The translations under genes and the position numbers were made by a program. The notes under the pieces are model-generated. The model was not told the DNA's origin, did no database searches, and worked only from the letters and a program-made list of their open reading frames with translations. This document shows, piece after piece, positions 27,468-35,953 of a stretch of 64,000 nt of DNA (position 1 is the stretch's first letter; the number at the start of each line of letters is the position of its first letter). This DNA comes from RYN-230 sp963713815 (GTDB lineage: Bacteria; Actinomycetota; Actinomycetes; Streptosporangiales; Streptosporangiaceae), in NCBI GenBank assembly GCA_963713815.1, contig CAVQNH010000051.1, positions 1-64,000 of the forward strand, given 5' to 3'.

Positions 27468-29228
27468 TTAGTTTTCCACTCCGGCTTCGGCCGCGACAGC
27501 GGCCGGGATCCCGAGCGCCCCGTCCCGGCCACCCTCAGCCTGCACCGCGCCGGCCAGCGCCGCGCCAGCCAGCAGCCAGGCTCAGCCTGCGGCGCCTCAG
27601 CCTGCGGCTGGACCGCGGCGGTCTGGACCGCGGCGCGGCCTGGCATCCAGATCAGCACGACCAGCGCGCCGAGCAGCGTGATCACCGCGGAGATGGCCGT
27701 GGTGACGTGCATCGCGTGCACGAAGGCGACGTCACCGAACTGGTCGAGGCGCAGTCCGGCGTGACCCAGCTTGGCGGCCACGGAGTCGGTAGCGGTGATC
27801 GAGCCCGTTGCGGCGTTCTGCGCGGCAGCGGGCAGGGCGGTCAGGTGCGGGCTGAGCTGGCCCCGGTAGACCTGGGCCAGGATGGAGCCGAGGACCGCGA
27901 CGCCAAGTGCCCCTGCGACCTGGCGGGCGGTGTTGGTCAGCGCCGAGCCGGAGCCGGCCCGCTCCCGGGGCACCACGGACATGACGGCCTCGGTGGCCGG
28001 CGGCATCACGGCGCCCATGCCCGCGCCCTGCACGAAGAAGATCACGGCCAGCACCCAGATCGGCGTGCTGATGCCCGAGCAGCAGGTAGCCGCCCAGCGC
28101 GACCGCCACCGTGATCAGCCCGGTCGCGGCGACGGCCTTGGTGCCGTACCGCCTGACCAGCCGGGAACTGCGCGGTGCCATCAGCATCTGGCCCGCGGCG
28201 AACGGCAGGGTGAGCACGCCGGCGTACAGCGGGGTGTACCCGCGCACGCTCTGCAGGTAGAAGCTGAGGAAGAACAGCGCGCCCATCATGCCGAAGAAGA
28301 CCAGCCCGAGGGCGCCGACCGCGGAGGACAGCCGGGGGTCGCGGAACAGCTTCACGTCCAGCGACGGGTGACTGAGCCGGGTCTCATACCAGCCGAACAG
28401 GGCTAGCACCGCGAGTCCGGCGACGGTAATGCCGAGCACGTCCCAGTGGATCCAGGAGCCCTTCTCGCCGCCCTGGATGATGCCGTACACCACGAGCACC
28501 AGGCCGACGATGGACATCACGACGCCCGCGTAGTCGATCCGGCCCGGGTTGGGGTTCCGCGACTCCGGCACCAGCAGCAGGATGGCCACCACGCCGGCCG
28601 CGGTGAGCGGGACGTTGATCAGGAAGACGCTGCCCCACCAGAAGTGGGCCAGCAGCAGCCCGCCCACGATCGGGCCGATGGCCACGCCGATGCCGACGGC
28701 GGTGGCCCAGATGCCGATGGCCTTGGCGCGCTCGCGGGGGTCGAACACGTTGGAGATGATGGACAGTGTCTGCGGCATGACGGCCGCCGCGCCGAGGCCC
28801 ATGGCGGCCCGCGCGAAGATCAGCTGATCCGGGTTGCGTGAATAGGCGGTGATCAGCGAGAACACGCCGAACGCCGCCATCCCGAACATCAGCATCTTCT
28901 TGCGGCCGATCCGGTCGCCGATCACCCCGAAGGTGAACAGCAGGCCGGCGAAGACCAGCGTGTAGGAGTTGATCCCCCACTCCAGCTGGCTCTGGCTGGC
29001 GCCCAGGCCCGCGGGCTTGGGCTCGGCGATGGTCTTGAGCGCGACGTTCAGCACCGTGTTGTCCAGCACGATGGCGATGAGGCTGACGACCAGGACGGCC
29101 AGGATGGCCCACCGGCGGCGGTGGATCCGGTCGGCCACGGCGTCGGCGGCCCGGCTCAGGGCGGCCGAGGCGGCCGGCTGACCCGCCGCCGGCTGCCCCG
29201 CGGCGGGTCCTGCGTTGCGGTGATCCAT
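27468..29228 (-). CDS. MFS drug:H+ antiporter, EmrB/QacA (DHA2) type (two frameshifts)
   Basis: Fourteen-helix multidrug exporter, about 586 residues. The ATG at 29228 follows GAAGGA. Motifs are DNTVLNVALKTI (helix 1, DHA2 type), FTFGVIGDRIGRKKMLMFGM (motif A), RAAMGLGAAAVMPQTLSII (motif B region) and GIGVAIGPIVGGLL (motif C). The first frame breaks near 28074-28076 (an extra C in CCC); the second frame continues with ISTPIWVLAVIFFVQ and TNTARQVAGALGVAVLGSI. A second break near 27577-27580 must lead to the natural end VAAEAGVEN-TAA at 27468. The paired TetR gene follows at once. The substrate is probably a hydrophobic drug or toxin (inference). Confidence 0.85.
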
Positions 29229-29345
29229 AACATCCTTCAGATCGGGGGAAGGCCGTCGCGGACGGCGGCGTTACCCAGGTTGCGTACGGCCCCGGCGGGA
29301 CCCGGCCGGACATGTGTCCAGGCGGGCGCCGCGCGGGGAAGCTAT

Positions 29346-29368
29346 CGATACGGAACTAGACCGTATCG
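29346..29368. promoter_or_regulatory. TetR-type operator upstream of the MFS exporter
   Basis: A perfect inverted repeat, CGATACGG-N7-CCGTATCG, lies 118 bases upstream of the exporter ATG in an AT-richer island. Its size and position fit a TetR-family operator, probably bound by the regulator at 26795. The rest of the 410-base gap to panB holds no gene, only C/G-rich degenerate CCGCCTCCGCC repeats at about 29405-29520. Confidence 0.65.
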
Positions 29369-29638
29369 TAAAAGATTCCCGGCCCCGGAGAATTTCTCCC
29401 GGGCACCCGCTCCGCCCCGTCCGGAGCGGGCTCCGCCCCGGCCAGGCGCCCGCTCCGCCTCCGCCCGGGCCCGCCCGCCCCGCCTCCGCCCGCCGTCCCG
29501 CCCCGCCTCCGCCGGGCGGCCGGGAACACGGCCGCGGAACACTGGCGTAACAGGGGCTATCACCAGCCCCCTCGTGCATGTCATGATCGAACGGTCCGGG
29601 GACGCCGCAACGGCGCCACGAGACTGGAGGAACCCAGG

Positions 29639-30609
29639 ATGAATAACTCCCCTGGGGGCACGGGCACGGCCGCTACCGAGACGCGGACCAGTGCACCAGC
29701 CCCCGCCGTCAGCACCGTCCCGGCCAGCACCGTCCCGGCGCACGCACGGCCGTCCCGGCCAGCACGGGCGCGGCGGCCACCAGAACCCCAGAGCCCCTCT
29801 ACGGCGGCCGCGCCACCCGCCGGGTGACCGTCAGCGACCTGGCCAAGGCCAAGGCCCGCGGCGAGAAGTGGCCCATGCTCACCGCGTACGACGCGCTGAC
29901 CGCGCACGTCTTCGACGAGGCGGGCATCCCCGTGCTCCTGGTCGGTGACTCGGCCAGCATGGTCGTCTTCGGTCACGACTCGACGATCCCGGTCACCCTG
30001 GACGAGCTCATCCCGCTGACCGCGGCGGTAGTCCGCGGCACCAGCCGGGCCCTCATCGTCGCCGACCTCCCGTTCGGTTCCTACCAGGCGTCACCCGCCG
30101 CGGCACTCGCGGCCGGGATCAGGTTCCTCAAGGAAGCCGGCGCGCACGCGGTCAAGCTGGAGGGCGGCCGCCGGGTCCTCCCCCAGGCCGAGGAGCTGGT
30201 CGCGGCCGGCATCCCGGTCATGGGGCACCTCGGGCTCACCCCGCAGTCGGTCAACGTGTTCGGCGGCTACCGGGTGCAGGGCCGGGGTGAGGACGGCGAG
30301 CAGCTGCTGCAGGACGCGAAGGCGCTGGAGGCGGCGGGCGCGTTCGCGGTCGTGCTGGAGTGCGTGCCCGCGGAGCTCGCCGCCCGGGTCACCAAGGCGG
30401 TGTCGATCCCGACCATCGGCATCGGCGCCGGCCCGGACTGCGACGCGCAGGTACTGGTCTGGCAGGACATGGCCGGGCTGTCCCCGCGGACCCCGAAGTT
30501 CGTCAAGCGCTACGCGGACGTGGCCGGCGTGCTCGGCCGGGCCGCGCAGTCCTTCGCCGAGGAAGTCACCGGCGGGCAGTTCCCGACCGAGGAGTACTCC
30601 TACCGCTGA
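29639..30609 (+). CDS. panB: 3-methyl-2-oxobutanoate hydroxymethyltransferase (frameshift in N-terminal extension)
   Basis: First committed enzyme of pantothenate synthesis: it transfers a hydroxymethyl group from methylenetetrahydrofolate to 2-oxoisovalerate to give ketopantoate. TIM-barrel motifs are MLTAYDALTAHVFDEAGIPV, LLVGDSASMVVFGHDST (metal Asp), VVADLPFGSY-type LIVADLPFGSYQASP, GIPVMGHLGLTPQSVN and IGIGAGPDCDAQVLVWQDM. The catalytic core opens with YGGRATRRVTVSDLAKAK, which extends upstream of GTG 29824. The better start is ATG 29639 with GGAGG at 29626-29630. The Ala/Pro/Thr-rich extension between them changes frame around 29727-29755. Confidence 0.9.
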
Positions 30610-30797
30610 CCAGCCGCCGCTGACCTGCCCGCTCGCCCGCTGAGGCCCCGGCCGCCCCGTTGGCCGCCGGGGCCTCAGCCGGTGGCCTGAATGACCCATT
30701 CGGGCATATATATCCCTTCGGCGACTTAGACTTCTGGCGCCAGCCTGGTGCGCGGAATTCCCCGGGCGTCTGCGCGGCACCCCCCGGAGGATCACTG

Positions 30798-31506
30798 ATG
30801 AGGCGCATACCGGCCCTGCTCCCGGTGTCGGCGTTGGCGGCCGGCCTGGTCCTGGCCGTCACCGGCTGCGCCAGCGGGGGAAGCCGGTCCACCCAGGCGG
30901 AGCAGGCCATGTACGCCTCGGTCAGCAAGCCTCTCGCCGCCACCCCCGCACTCCCGGCCGGGCAGAAGTGGGCCGGCGGCCCGGCCCAGGGCCTGCGGGT
31001 GGCGGTCCCCGAGGCGCTGGGTCACGGTGCCCGCCGCGGGCCGTCCCGGCGCCCTGCACGCGGTCGGGCTCGGCCGGCTCAAGCCGTCGGTCCTGAACGC
31101 GGTCATGCCGGGCTGGGGCCGCCCCGGCTCGGTGACCCTGGCCGACCCCGGATCCTCCGGCGGGAACTCCGGCTACCAGGCCGTCATGTCGCTGAGCTGC
31201 GCGGCGGCCGGCCTCCCGGCCGGCACGAACGCGCTGACCGGCCTGAACACGCTGGCCGAGCAGGAATTCACGGCCATCAACTCCAGCAACGCCCAGCTCG
31301 GCCAGACCACCGTGGACGGCCGCACCGCGGTGCTGGTCTACAACCAGATGAGCGTGGGCACGGCCTCGGTCACCGCGCTGCAGTACGCGATCGCGGCCCC
31401 GGCCGGCCGGACCTGCTACGTCACGCTGGCCACCGAGAAGCAGGTGCCCTTCGAGCCGGTTTTCTCCCGGCTGCGGCCGGGGATCCAGGTGCTAGGCGCC
31501 GCCTGA
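30798..31506 (+). CDS. Secreted lipoprotein of unknown function (frameshifted)
   Basis: About 235 residues. The ATG at 30798 has GGAGG at 30786-30790. A lipoprotein signal peptide with lipobox V-T-G-C places the lipidated Cys at residue 24, so the mature protein is anchored outside the membrane. The frame breaks at GGG 31019-31021; removing one G restores VTVPAAGRPGALHAVGLGRL and the rest to TGA 31504-31506. The mature part has a Cys in LSCAAAGLP and a second in AGRTCYVTLATE, which may pair. No family recognised. It overlaps the convergent Clp_N gene by 15 bases. Confidence 0.75.
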
Positions 31507-32271
31507 GCCGGACCGGCTGGCCGCGACCTCCGCGAACAGCAGCGTGATCTGCTGGTGCACCCCGGCCTTGGTGACGCCGAGGCCCTCCAGAGTGGCCGCG
31601 GTGGCGTCCTCCTTGTCCACCAGGCCGAGCAGGATGTGCTCGGTGCCGATGTAGTTGTGCCCCAGGTGCAGCGCCGACCGCAGCGCCCCCTTCAGCGTCG
31701 CGATCGCGCCGGGCCCGAGCGGCACCCGCGCGGCGGCCGGGCCGCCCCCGGCCGGCTTCCCGGCTGGCGCGTCCTCCGTCCCGGCCAGGTCCGGCAGCCC
31801 GAACGCGGAGCGCAGCTGCCCGGCGCTGACGCCGAGGCCGGCCAGGGCCTTGGCGGCGATCCCTTCCGGTTCCGCCAGCAACCCGACCGCGAGGTGCTCC
31901 GGGCCGATCACCGCCACGTCCGCGGCCTGCGCCAGGTCCTCGGCCGCGGCGAGCACGTTGCGGGCCCGCAGGGTGAACCGGGAGAAGTCGCCCGGGACGG
32001 GCGCCATCTGCAGGCCCTGGACCGGGCCGCGCGGCACGAACCGCTGCTGGGCGGCCTGCTTGCTGACGCCCATGCTGGCGCCGATCTGGCTCCACGACGC
32101 GCCGGAGCGCCGGGCCTGGTCCACGAAATGGCCGATCAGTGAGTCAGCCTGGTCAGTGAGCTGGGCCGACACCGTGACCGCGTCGGACAGGTTCTCCAGC
32201 GGCGAGCCGCCGGGCCGCTGCACCTTGACGTAGGTGATCAGCGTGTCGAGGGAAACGGGCGAGGATGTCAT
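31492..32271 (-). CDS. Clp N-terminal-domain protein with N-terminal helix-turn-helix
   Basis: 259 residues, no ATPase domains. Residues about 45-80 (FVDQARRSGASWSQIGASMG then VSKQAAQQRF) look like a sigma-70-region-4/MarR-like HTH. Residues about 90-250 hold two Clp_N repeats: FTLRARNVLAAAEDLAQA ... IGPEHLAVGLLAEPEGIA, and LHLGHNYIGTEHILLGLVDK. In ClpC/ClpA the Clp_N domain binds substrates or adaptors. Here, joined to a DNA-binding element, it may be a regulator that senses unfolded protein or Clp state (inference). Two matching operators and a promoter-like TTGACG...TAGTCT lie right at its start, pointing to autoregulation and a near-leaderless mRNA. Confidence 0.8.
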   Translation of the reverse strand: MTSSPVSLDTLITYVKVQRPGGSPLENLSDAVTVSAQLTDQADSLIGHFVDQARRSGASWSQIGASMGVSKQAAQQRFVPRGPVQGLQMAPVPGDFSRFTLRARNVLAAAEDLAQAADVAVIGPEHLAVGLLAEPEGIAAKALAGLGVSAGQLRSAFGLPDLAGTEDAPAGKPAGGGPAAARVPLGPGAIATLKGALRSALHLGHNYIGTEHILLGLVDKEDATAATLEGLGVTKAGVHQQITLLFAEVAASRSGSGGA

Positions 32272-32320
32272 GCGTCAAGACTAGATTGACGCCACCGCGC
32301 TCGTCAACGTTAAATTGACG
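32272..32320. promoter_or_regulatory. Twin inverted-repeat operators at the Clp_N gene promoter
   Basis: Two copies of CGTCAA-N7-TTGACG: 32272-32292 (GCGTCAA-N7-TTGACGC) and 32302-32320, centres 29 bases apart (nearly three helical turns). On the minus strand a TTGACG half-site followed 18 bases later by TAGTCT could serve as -35/-10. The start codon at 32271 abuts the first repeat, so a repressor here would block its own promoter. Confidence 0.7.
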
Positions 32321-32417
32321 CTGCGGGCCGCGCATCGCTTCCTTTCTCCGCAACGAAAACCGTCCCGCCCCGGTGCCCCGGCCAGGCCGGCGGCCTCAGG
32401 CGCGGGGGACGGACGGG

Positions 32418-33104
32418 CTAGATGTCGGTCACACGCAGGCCCGCGTGGGCCTTGTAACGGCGGTTGATGGAGACCAGGTTGCAGGTCAGCGCCTCGATCT
32501 GGCCGCAGTTGCGCAGCCGCCCGGCGTACACGCCGCGGACCCCGGGGATGCGCGCGGCGAGCGCCTGCACGAGGTCGGTGGCGTGGCGGTCATCCCCGAG
32601 CACCATGACGTCGAGGTCCACGGTCTCGACCTCGGGGTCCAGCAGCACGACCGCGGACACGTGATGGAACGCCCCCACTACCTGGCTGTCCGGCAGGACC
32701 GCCGCCGCCTGCTGCGCGGCACTGCCCTCGGGGACCGGGAGCGGGAAGGCCCCGCGGTGGTCGAACCCCAGCGGGTTGACGCAGTCGATCACTATCTTGC
32801 CGGCCAGCGGCCCGGCCAGGGCGGCCAGCAGGTCCCGGTGGCCTTCGTAGGGCACCGCCACGATCACGACGTCGGCTTCGCGGGCCACGTCCGCGTTGGC
32901 CAGGCCGCGGATCGCGCCGCCGCCCAGCTCCGCCGCGGCCGCCTCGGCGCGCTCGGCGTGCCGCGAGCCGATGATCACCGGGTTGCCCGCCGAGGCCAGC
33001 CGGTACGCGAGGCCGCGTCCCTGATCGCCGGTGCCCCCGAGGACACCAACGATCATGTGGGCGACATGTTTGTCCGAAGTAGGAGATCCTTGTTCCGCGG
33101 CCAT
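32418..33104 (-). CDS. NADPH-dependent F420 reductase
   Basis: 228 residues; it transfers hydride between NADPH and coenzyme F420, feeding F420-dependent enzymes. The Rossmann motif GVLGGTGDQGRGLAYRLASA followed by PVIIGSRHAERA is the family hallmark. Further motifs are DVVIVAVPYEGH, VIDCVNPLGFD (F420 side) and VVGAFHHVSAVVL. I chose ATG 33104, with AGGA 8 bases upstream; an in-frame ATG at 33056 directly before the Rossmann strand has no ribosome-binding site. It implies that the organism makes F420, as expected for an actinomycete. Confidence 0.9.
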   Translation of the reverse strand: MAAEQGSPTSDKHVAHMIVGVLGGTGDQGRGLAYRLASAGNPVIIGSRHAERAEAAAAELGGGAIRGLANADVAREADVVIVAVPYEGHRDLLAALAGPLAGKIVIDCVNPLGFDHRGAFPLPVPEGSAAQQAAAVLPDSQVVGAFHHVSAVVLLDPEVETVDLDVMVLGDDRHATDLVQALAARIPGVRGVYAGRLRNCGQIEALTCNLVSINRRYKAHAGLRVTDI

Positions 33105-33149
33105 GTGCCGATCCTGCCAGACCCCTGACCGGCGTGGCACGATGGGCCG

Positions 33150-33743
33150 GTGGACGCGGAGCAGGTGGCGGAGCTGCGGGCCGTACTGGCCCCGAGCGGC
33201 TGGCTGGAGCGGACCGCCGTGCTGGCCCGGGTCCTGCGCCGGCCCCGGACCCCGGGCGGGCTGCTGGTGGTCGGGACGCCCGGGGACGAGCCGTGGCACC
33301 TGACCGCGCACCTGGACCAGGAGAGCCGGCTGTCGGGCGCGCCCGGGCTCTCCCCCACCCTGGTGCGCTGGGCGCCGCCGCCGGACGCGCCGCCGCACCT
33401 GCGGGTCACCATGCGGCGGCTGGAGCAGGCGGAGCGCGGCGAGACGGTGCTGGTGGTGGGCACCGGGCTGGCCCCGGCCCCGCTGCTCGAGCGGGTCAGC
33501 GACGCCCGCAAACGCGCCACGGTGCTGGCCCTCGACCAGGGTGACCCGGAGCTCGAACTGCTGGCCCACGAGGCGCTCACGGTCGAGCCCGGGACGGCCC
33601 CGGTGTCCTTCGACGGGGCGCAGCATCTGGTCAGCTCGGCGGCGGGCGAGGCGGGAGAGCTGACCCCGCGCGGGCTCCGGCACTGGCTCAGCCGGGTGCT
33701 CGACACCGTGAGCGGTCCCGCCCCCGGCCGCCCGGGCGCGTAA
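33150..33743 (+). CDS. Hypothetical protein
   Basis: 197 residues, GTG start, divergent from the F420 reductase with 45 bases between. An Arg-rich N-terminal helix leads to GLLVVGTPGDEPWHLTAHLDQES, then ETVLVVGTGLAPAPLLERVSDARK in the middle. The alternation of hydrophobic strands and Arg-rich helices suggests a compact alpha/beta protein. No membrane segment, signal peptide or catalytic motif is evident and I do not recognise a family. Good codon bias for the genome and lack of a better frame support it being real. Confidence 0.65.
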   Translation: MDAEQVAELRAVLAPSGWLERTAVLARVLRRPRTPGGLLVVGTPGDEPWHLTAHLDQESRLSGAPGLSPTLVRWAPPPDAPPHLRVTMRRLEQAERGETVLVVGTGLAPAPLLERVSDARKRATVLALDQGDPELELLAHEALTVEPGTAPVSFDGAQHLVSSAAGEAGELTPRGLRHWLSRVLDTVSGPAPGRPGA

Positions 33744-33925
33744 CCGGCCTCTCCCCCGCCCGGCACTGGCCCTGGGTCCCGCCGGCCCGGGCTGGTGGCA
33801 CCGGGCGGGACGGTCCTCGTTGCGGAAAAAGCGGAGGCCGCGCGGCTCGCAGCCTCAATCCGGCCACCGCCCGGAGCCACTCAGGAAACGCCGTCCCCAG
33901 CAGCGTTCACCTTCATCTCGATTTT

Positions 33926-33944
33926 CCCTATTGACATTATAGGG
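33926..33944. promoter_or_regulatory. Palindrome CCCTAT-N7-ATAGGG upstream of the sulfonate operon
   Basis: A perfect inverted repeat in a locally AT-rich patch. The spacer contains TTGACATT, so the site could overlap a -35 element. It lies 23 bases before a possible leader ORF and about 210 bases before ssuC. No other gene is seen in 33744-34151. Confidence 0.55.
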
Positions 33945-33966
33945 ATCCGGCTTCCACCATGGGGAC

Positions 33967-34053
33967 ATGGCTGCAACCCACTACTGGTCTCGCGCCGCTC
34001 TGCCCCTGTGCACCAGCCCGCCCAGGCGGTGCGCCGGGCCTGCACCCGGCTGA
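33967..34053 (+). CDS. Possible Cys-containing leader peptide of the ssu operon
   Basis: A 28-codon ORF (MAATHYWSRAALPLC, then TSPPRRCAGPAPG) with Cys at positions 15 and 22. Short leader peptides with Cys codons precede sulfur-assimilation genes in many actinobacteria and are thought to act by cysteine-dependent attenuation. The GC-rich stretch 34070-34135 that follows could form alternative stems. There is no strong Shine-Dalgarno, so the call rests on position and composition. Confidence 0.4.
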   Translation: MAATHYWSRAALPLCTSPPRRCAGPAPG

Positions 34054-34151
34054 GCAGGCGTAACCCGTCCGGATCAGTCGGCCGCCCGCGGGGCCCGCCG
34101 CCCCGGCGTGCGGCCGTCGGCACTCCCTGCCGTCACGAGCGAGGTCTGTCT

Positions 34152-35171
34152 ATGCCTGGAAACACACCCACTGGACTGCTCCCCACCGGCCTGGCCCGGG
34201 GCACCCCCGCCGCCGGGGGGAGCGCCACCGACGCCCCCGGGCCGGAGGCGGCGCGCACCGCCCCTGGCCCGGGTGGCCAGAACGCCGCGGCGGCCGCGCC
34301 GCACCTGAGCGTGGTCCCCGCCGGGCGGGCGGAATCAGCCCCGGGCGCCCGGGGCACCGCACCCGGTGCGCAGCCCGGTAAGCCCGCCGCCCGGCGCCGC
34401 AACCGGACCTGGTTCCGGATCATCAGCCCGCTGGTGGTCCTGGTCGGCTGGCAGCTGGTGAGCATGTCGGGACTGATCTCCCAGCAGAAGCTCCCCCCGC
34501 CCAGCACGGTGTTCCACACCGCGATCACCCTGATCACCACGAGCAACGCCGCGTACGGCACGCTGCAGGGCGCCATGCTCGTGTCGCTGGAGCGGGTGGC
34601 GATCGGCTTCGCGGTCGGCGGGGCGGCCGGCCTGGTCCTCGGCGTGGTCGCCGGGCTGAGCAGGCTCGGCGAGAACTCGGTCGACCCGCTGATGCAGATG
34701 CTCCGGACGCTGCCGCTGTTCGGGCTGATCCCGGTGTTCATCGTCTGGTTCGGCATCGGCCAGCTGCCCAAGATCCTGCTGATCGCGCTGGGCGCCGCGA
34801 TCCCGCTCTACCTGAACACGTTCTCCGGCATCCGCAACGTGGACGCCAAGCTGGCCGAGGCGGGCCAGTCCCTGGGCCTGCACCGCGGCGAGACGATCCG
34901 GCACATCATCCTGCCGGGCGCACTGCCGCAGATCCTGGTCGGCCTGCGGCAGAGCCTGGGCATCGCCTGGCTGGCCCTGGTGGTCGCGGAGCAGATCAAC
35001 GCCAACGCCGGGCTCGGCTACATCATCAACCAGGGGCAGGCCTTCCTGAACAACAGCGTGATCTTCGTGGCGCTGCTCGTGTACTGCGTGCTGGGCCTGC
35101 TCACCGACGCCCTCGTCCGGCTGATGGAAAGGAGGGCGCTGGCATGGCGCCAAGGACTGCTGGATCACTGA
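34152..35171 (+). CDS. ssuC: Sulfonate/taurine-type ABC transporter permease
   Basis: 339 residues; inner-membrane permease of an aliphatic-sulfonate/nitrate/taurine family importer. The ATG at 34152 has GAGG at 34141-34144. The first 85 residues are a disordered Pro/Ala/Gly extension, longer than in the family. Five to six membrane helices follow (IISPLVVLVGWQLVSMSGLI, then IGFAVGGAAGLVLGVVAG). The cytoplasmic EAA-type loop is AEAGQSLGLHRGETIRHIIL-PGALPQILVG. The 3' end overlaps ssuB by 28 bases. The specific substrate is inferred from the ssuD/ssuE genes downstream. Confidence 0.85.
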   Translation: MPGNTPTGLLPTGLARGTPAAGGSATDAPGPEAARTAPGPGGQNAAAAAPHLSVVPAGRAESAPGARGTAPGAQPGKPAARRRNRTWFRIISPLVVLVGWQLVSMSGLISQQKLPPPSTVFHTAITLITTSNAAYGTLQGAMLVSLERVAIGFAVGGAAGLVLGVVAGLSRLGENSVDPLMQMLRTLPLFGLIPVFIVWFGIGQLPKILLIALGAAIPLYLNTFSGIRNVDAKLAEAGQSLGLHRGETIRHIILPGALPQILVGLRQSLGIAWLALVVAEQINANAGLGYIINQGQAFLNNSVIFVALLVYCVLGLLTDALVRLMERRALAWRQGLLDH

Positions 35172-35953
35172 CCGCGGGCGACGCACCGGCCGCGGACGCA
35201 CGGGCCGCGGACGCACCGGCCGCGGACGCACTGGCGGCCCCGGCGGATACGGCACCCCGCGCTGCCTGGGTGCGCGGGCTGACCCGGGAGTTCGCGGGCC
35301 AGCGCGTCCTGGACCAGCTGGACCTGGACATCGCCCCGGGCGAGTTCGTGGCGCTGATCGGGCGCAGCGGCAGCGGGAAGTCCACCCTGCTGCGCGCGCT
35401 GGCCGGCCTGGACCGCGGGGTCACCGGCGACCTGGGAGTGGCAGGCACCGCGGCGGTGGCGTTCCAGGAGCCGCGGCTGCTGCCCTGGCGCCGGGTCTGG
35501 GCCAACGTGGGCCTCGGGCTGCGCACCGGCGACGCCAAGACGGTGGCCCTGGACGCCCTGGAGGAAGTCGGCCTGGGTGCCCGGGCCAACGCCTGGCCGC
35601 TGACCCTGTCCGGCGGTGAGGCCCAGCGGGCGGCCCTGGCCCGGGCCCTGGTCCGCGAGCCCAGCCTGCTCCTGCTGGATGAGCCGTTCAGCGCGCTGGA
35701 CGCGCTGACCACGATCACCATGCACCGCCTGGTGCTCCGGCTGTGGGCGCACCACGAGCCGGCCGTGCTCCTCGTCACGCACGACGTGGACGAGGCCCTC
35801 TCGCTCTCCGACCGGGTGCTCGTGCTGGCCGGCGGCCAGATCGCGTTCAGCGAGCGCATCGAGGTCCCGCGGCCGCGGGAGCGTGACCACCCAGAACTCG
35901 CCGCCCTGAGAAACCGCCTGCTCACCGAACTCGGCGTCGTCACGGAAGGATGA
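35144..35953 (+). CDS. ssuB: Sulfonate-type ABC transporter ATP-binding protein
   Basis: 269 residues. Walker A GRSGSGKST at about residues 74-82, Q-loop AVAFQEPRLLPWRRV (the L-L-P-W motif typical of nitrate/sulfonate/taurine ATPases), signature LSGGEAQRAALARAL, Walker B LLLLDEPFSALD and H-loop VTHDVDEAL. The N-terminal 35 residues are a low-complexity repeat of A-A-D-A-(P/R) encoded by a 12-15-base tandem repeat at about 35180-35235. The start overlaps ssuC and the stop overlaps the ssuA start (ATGA). Confidence 0.88.
   Translation: MAPRTAGSLTAGDAPAADARAADAPAADALAAPADTAPRAAWVRGLTREFAGQRVLDQLDLDIAPGEFVALIGRSGSGKSTLLRALAGLDRGVTGDLGVAGTAAVAFQEPRLLPWRRVWANVGLGLRTGDAKTVALDALEEVGLGARANAWPLTLSGGEAQRAALARALVREPSLLLLDEPFSALDALTTITMHRLVLRLWAHHEPAVLLVTHDVDEALSLSDRVLVLAGGQIAFSERIEVPRPRERDHPELAALRNRLLTELGVVTEG

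Noticed and set aside
26795..28054. Apparent fusion of an MFS exporter end with the TetR regulator
   Set aside because: The natural exporter end (VAAEAGVEN then TAA at 27468) is found in a neighbouring frame. The fusion exists only because of an indel near 27578.
29405..29520. C/G-rich CCGCCTCCGCC repeats as a regulatory or mobile element
   Set aside because: Irregular simple-sequence composition without consistent period, symmetry or flanking duplications.
29824..30609. GTG 29824 as the panB start
   Set aside because: The conserved segment YGGRATRR lies in frame upstream of it and there is no ribosome-binding site before it. ATG 29639 has GGAGG.
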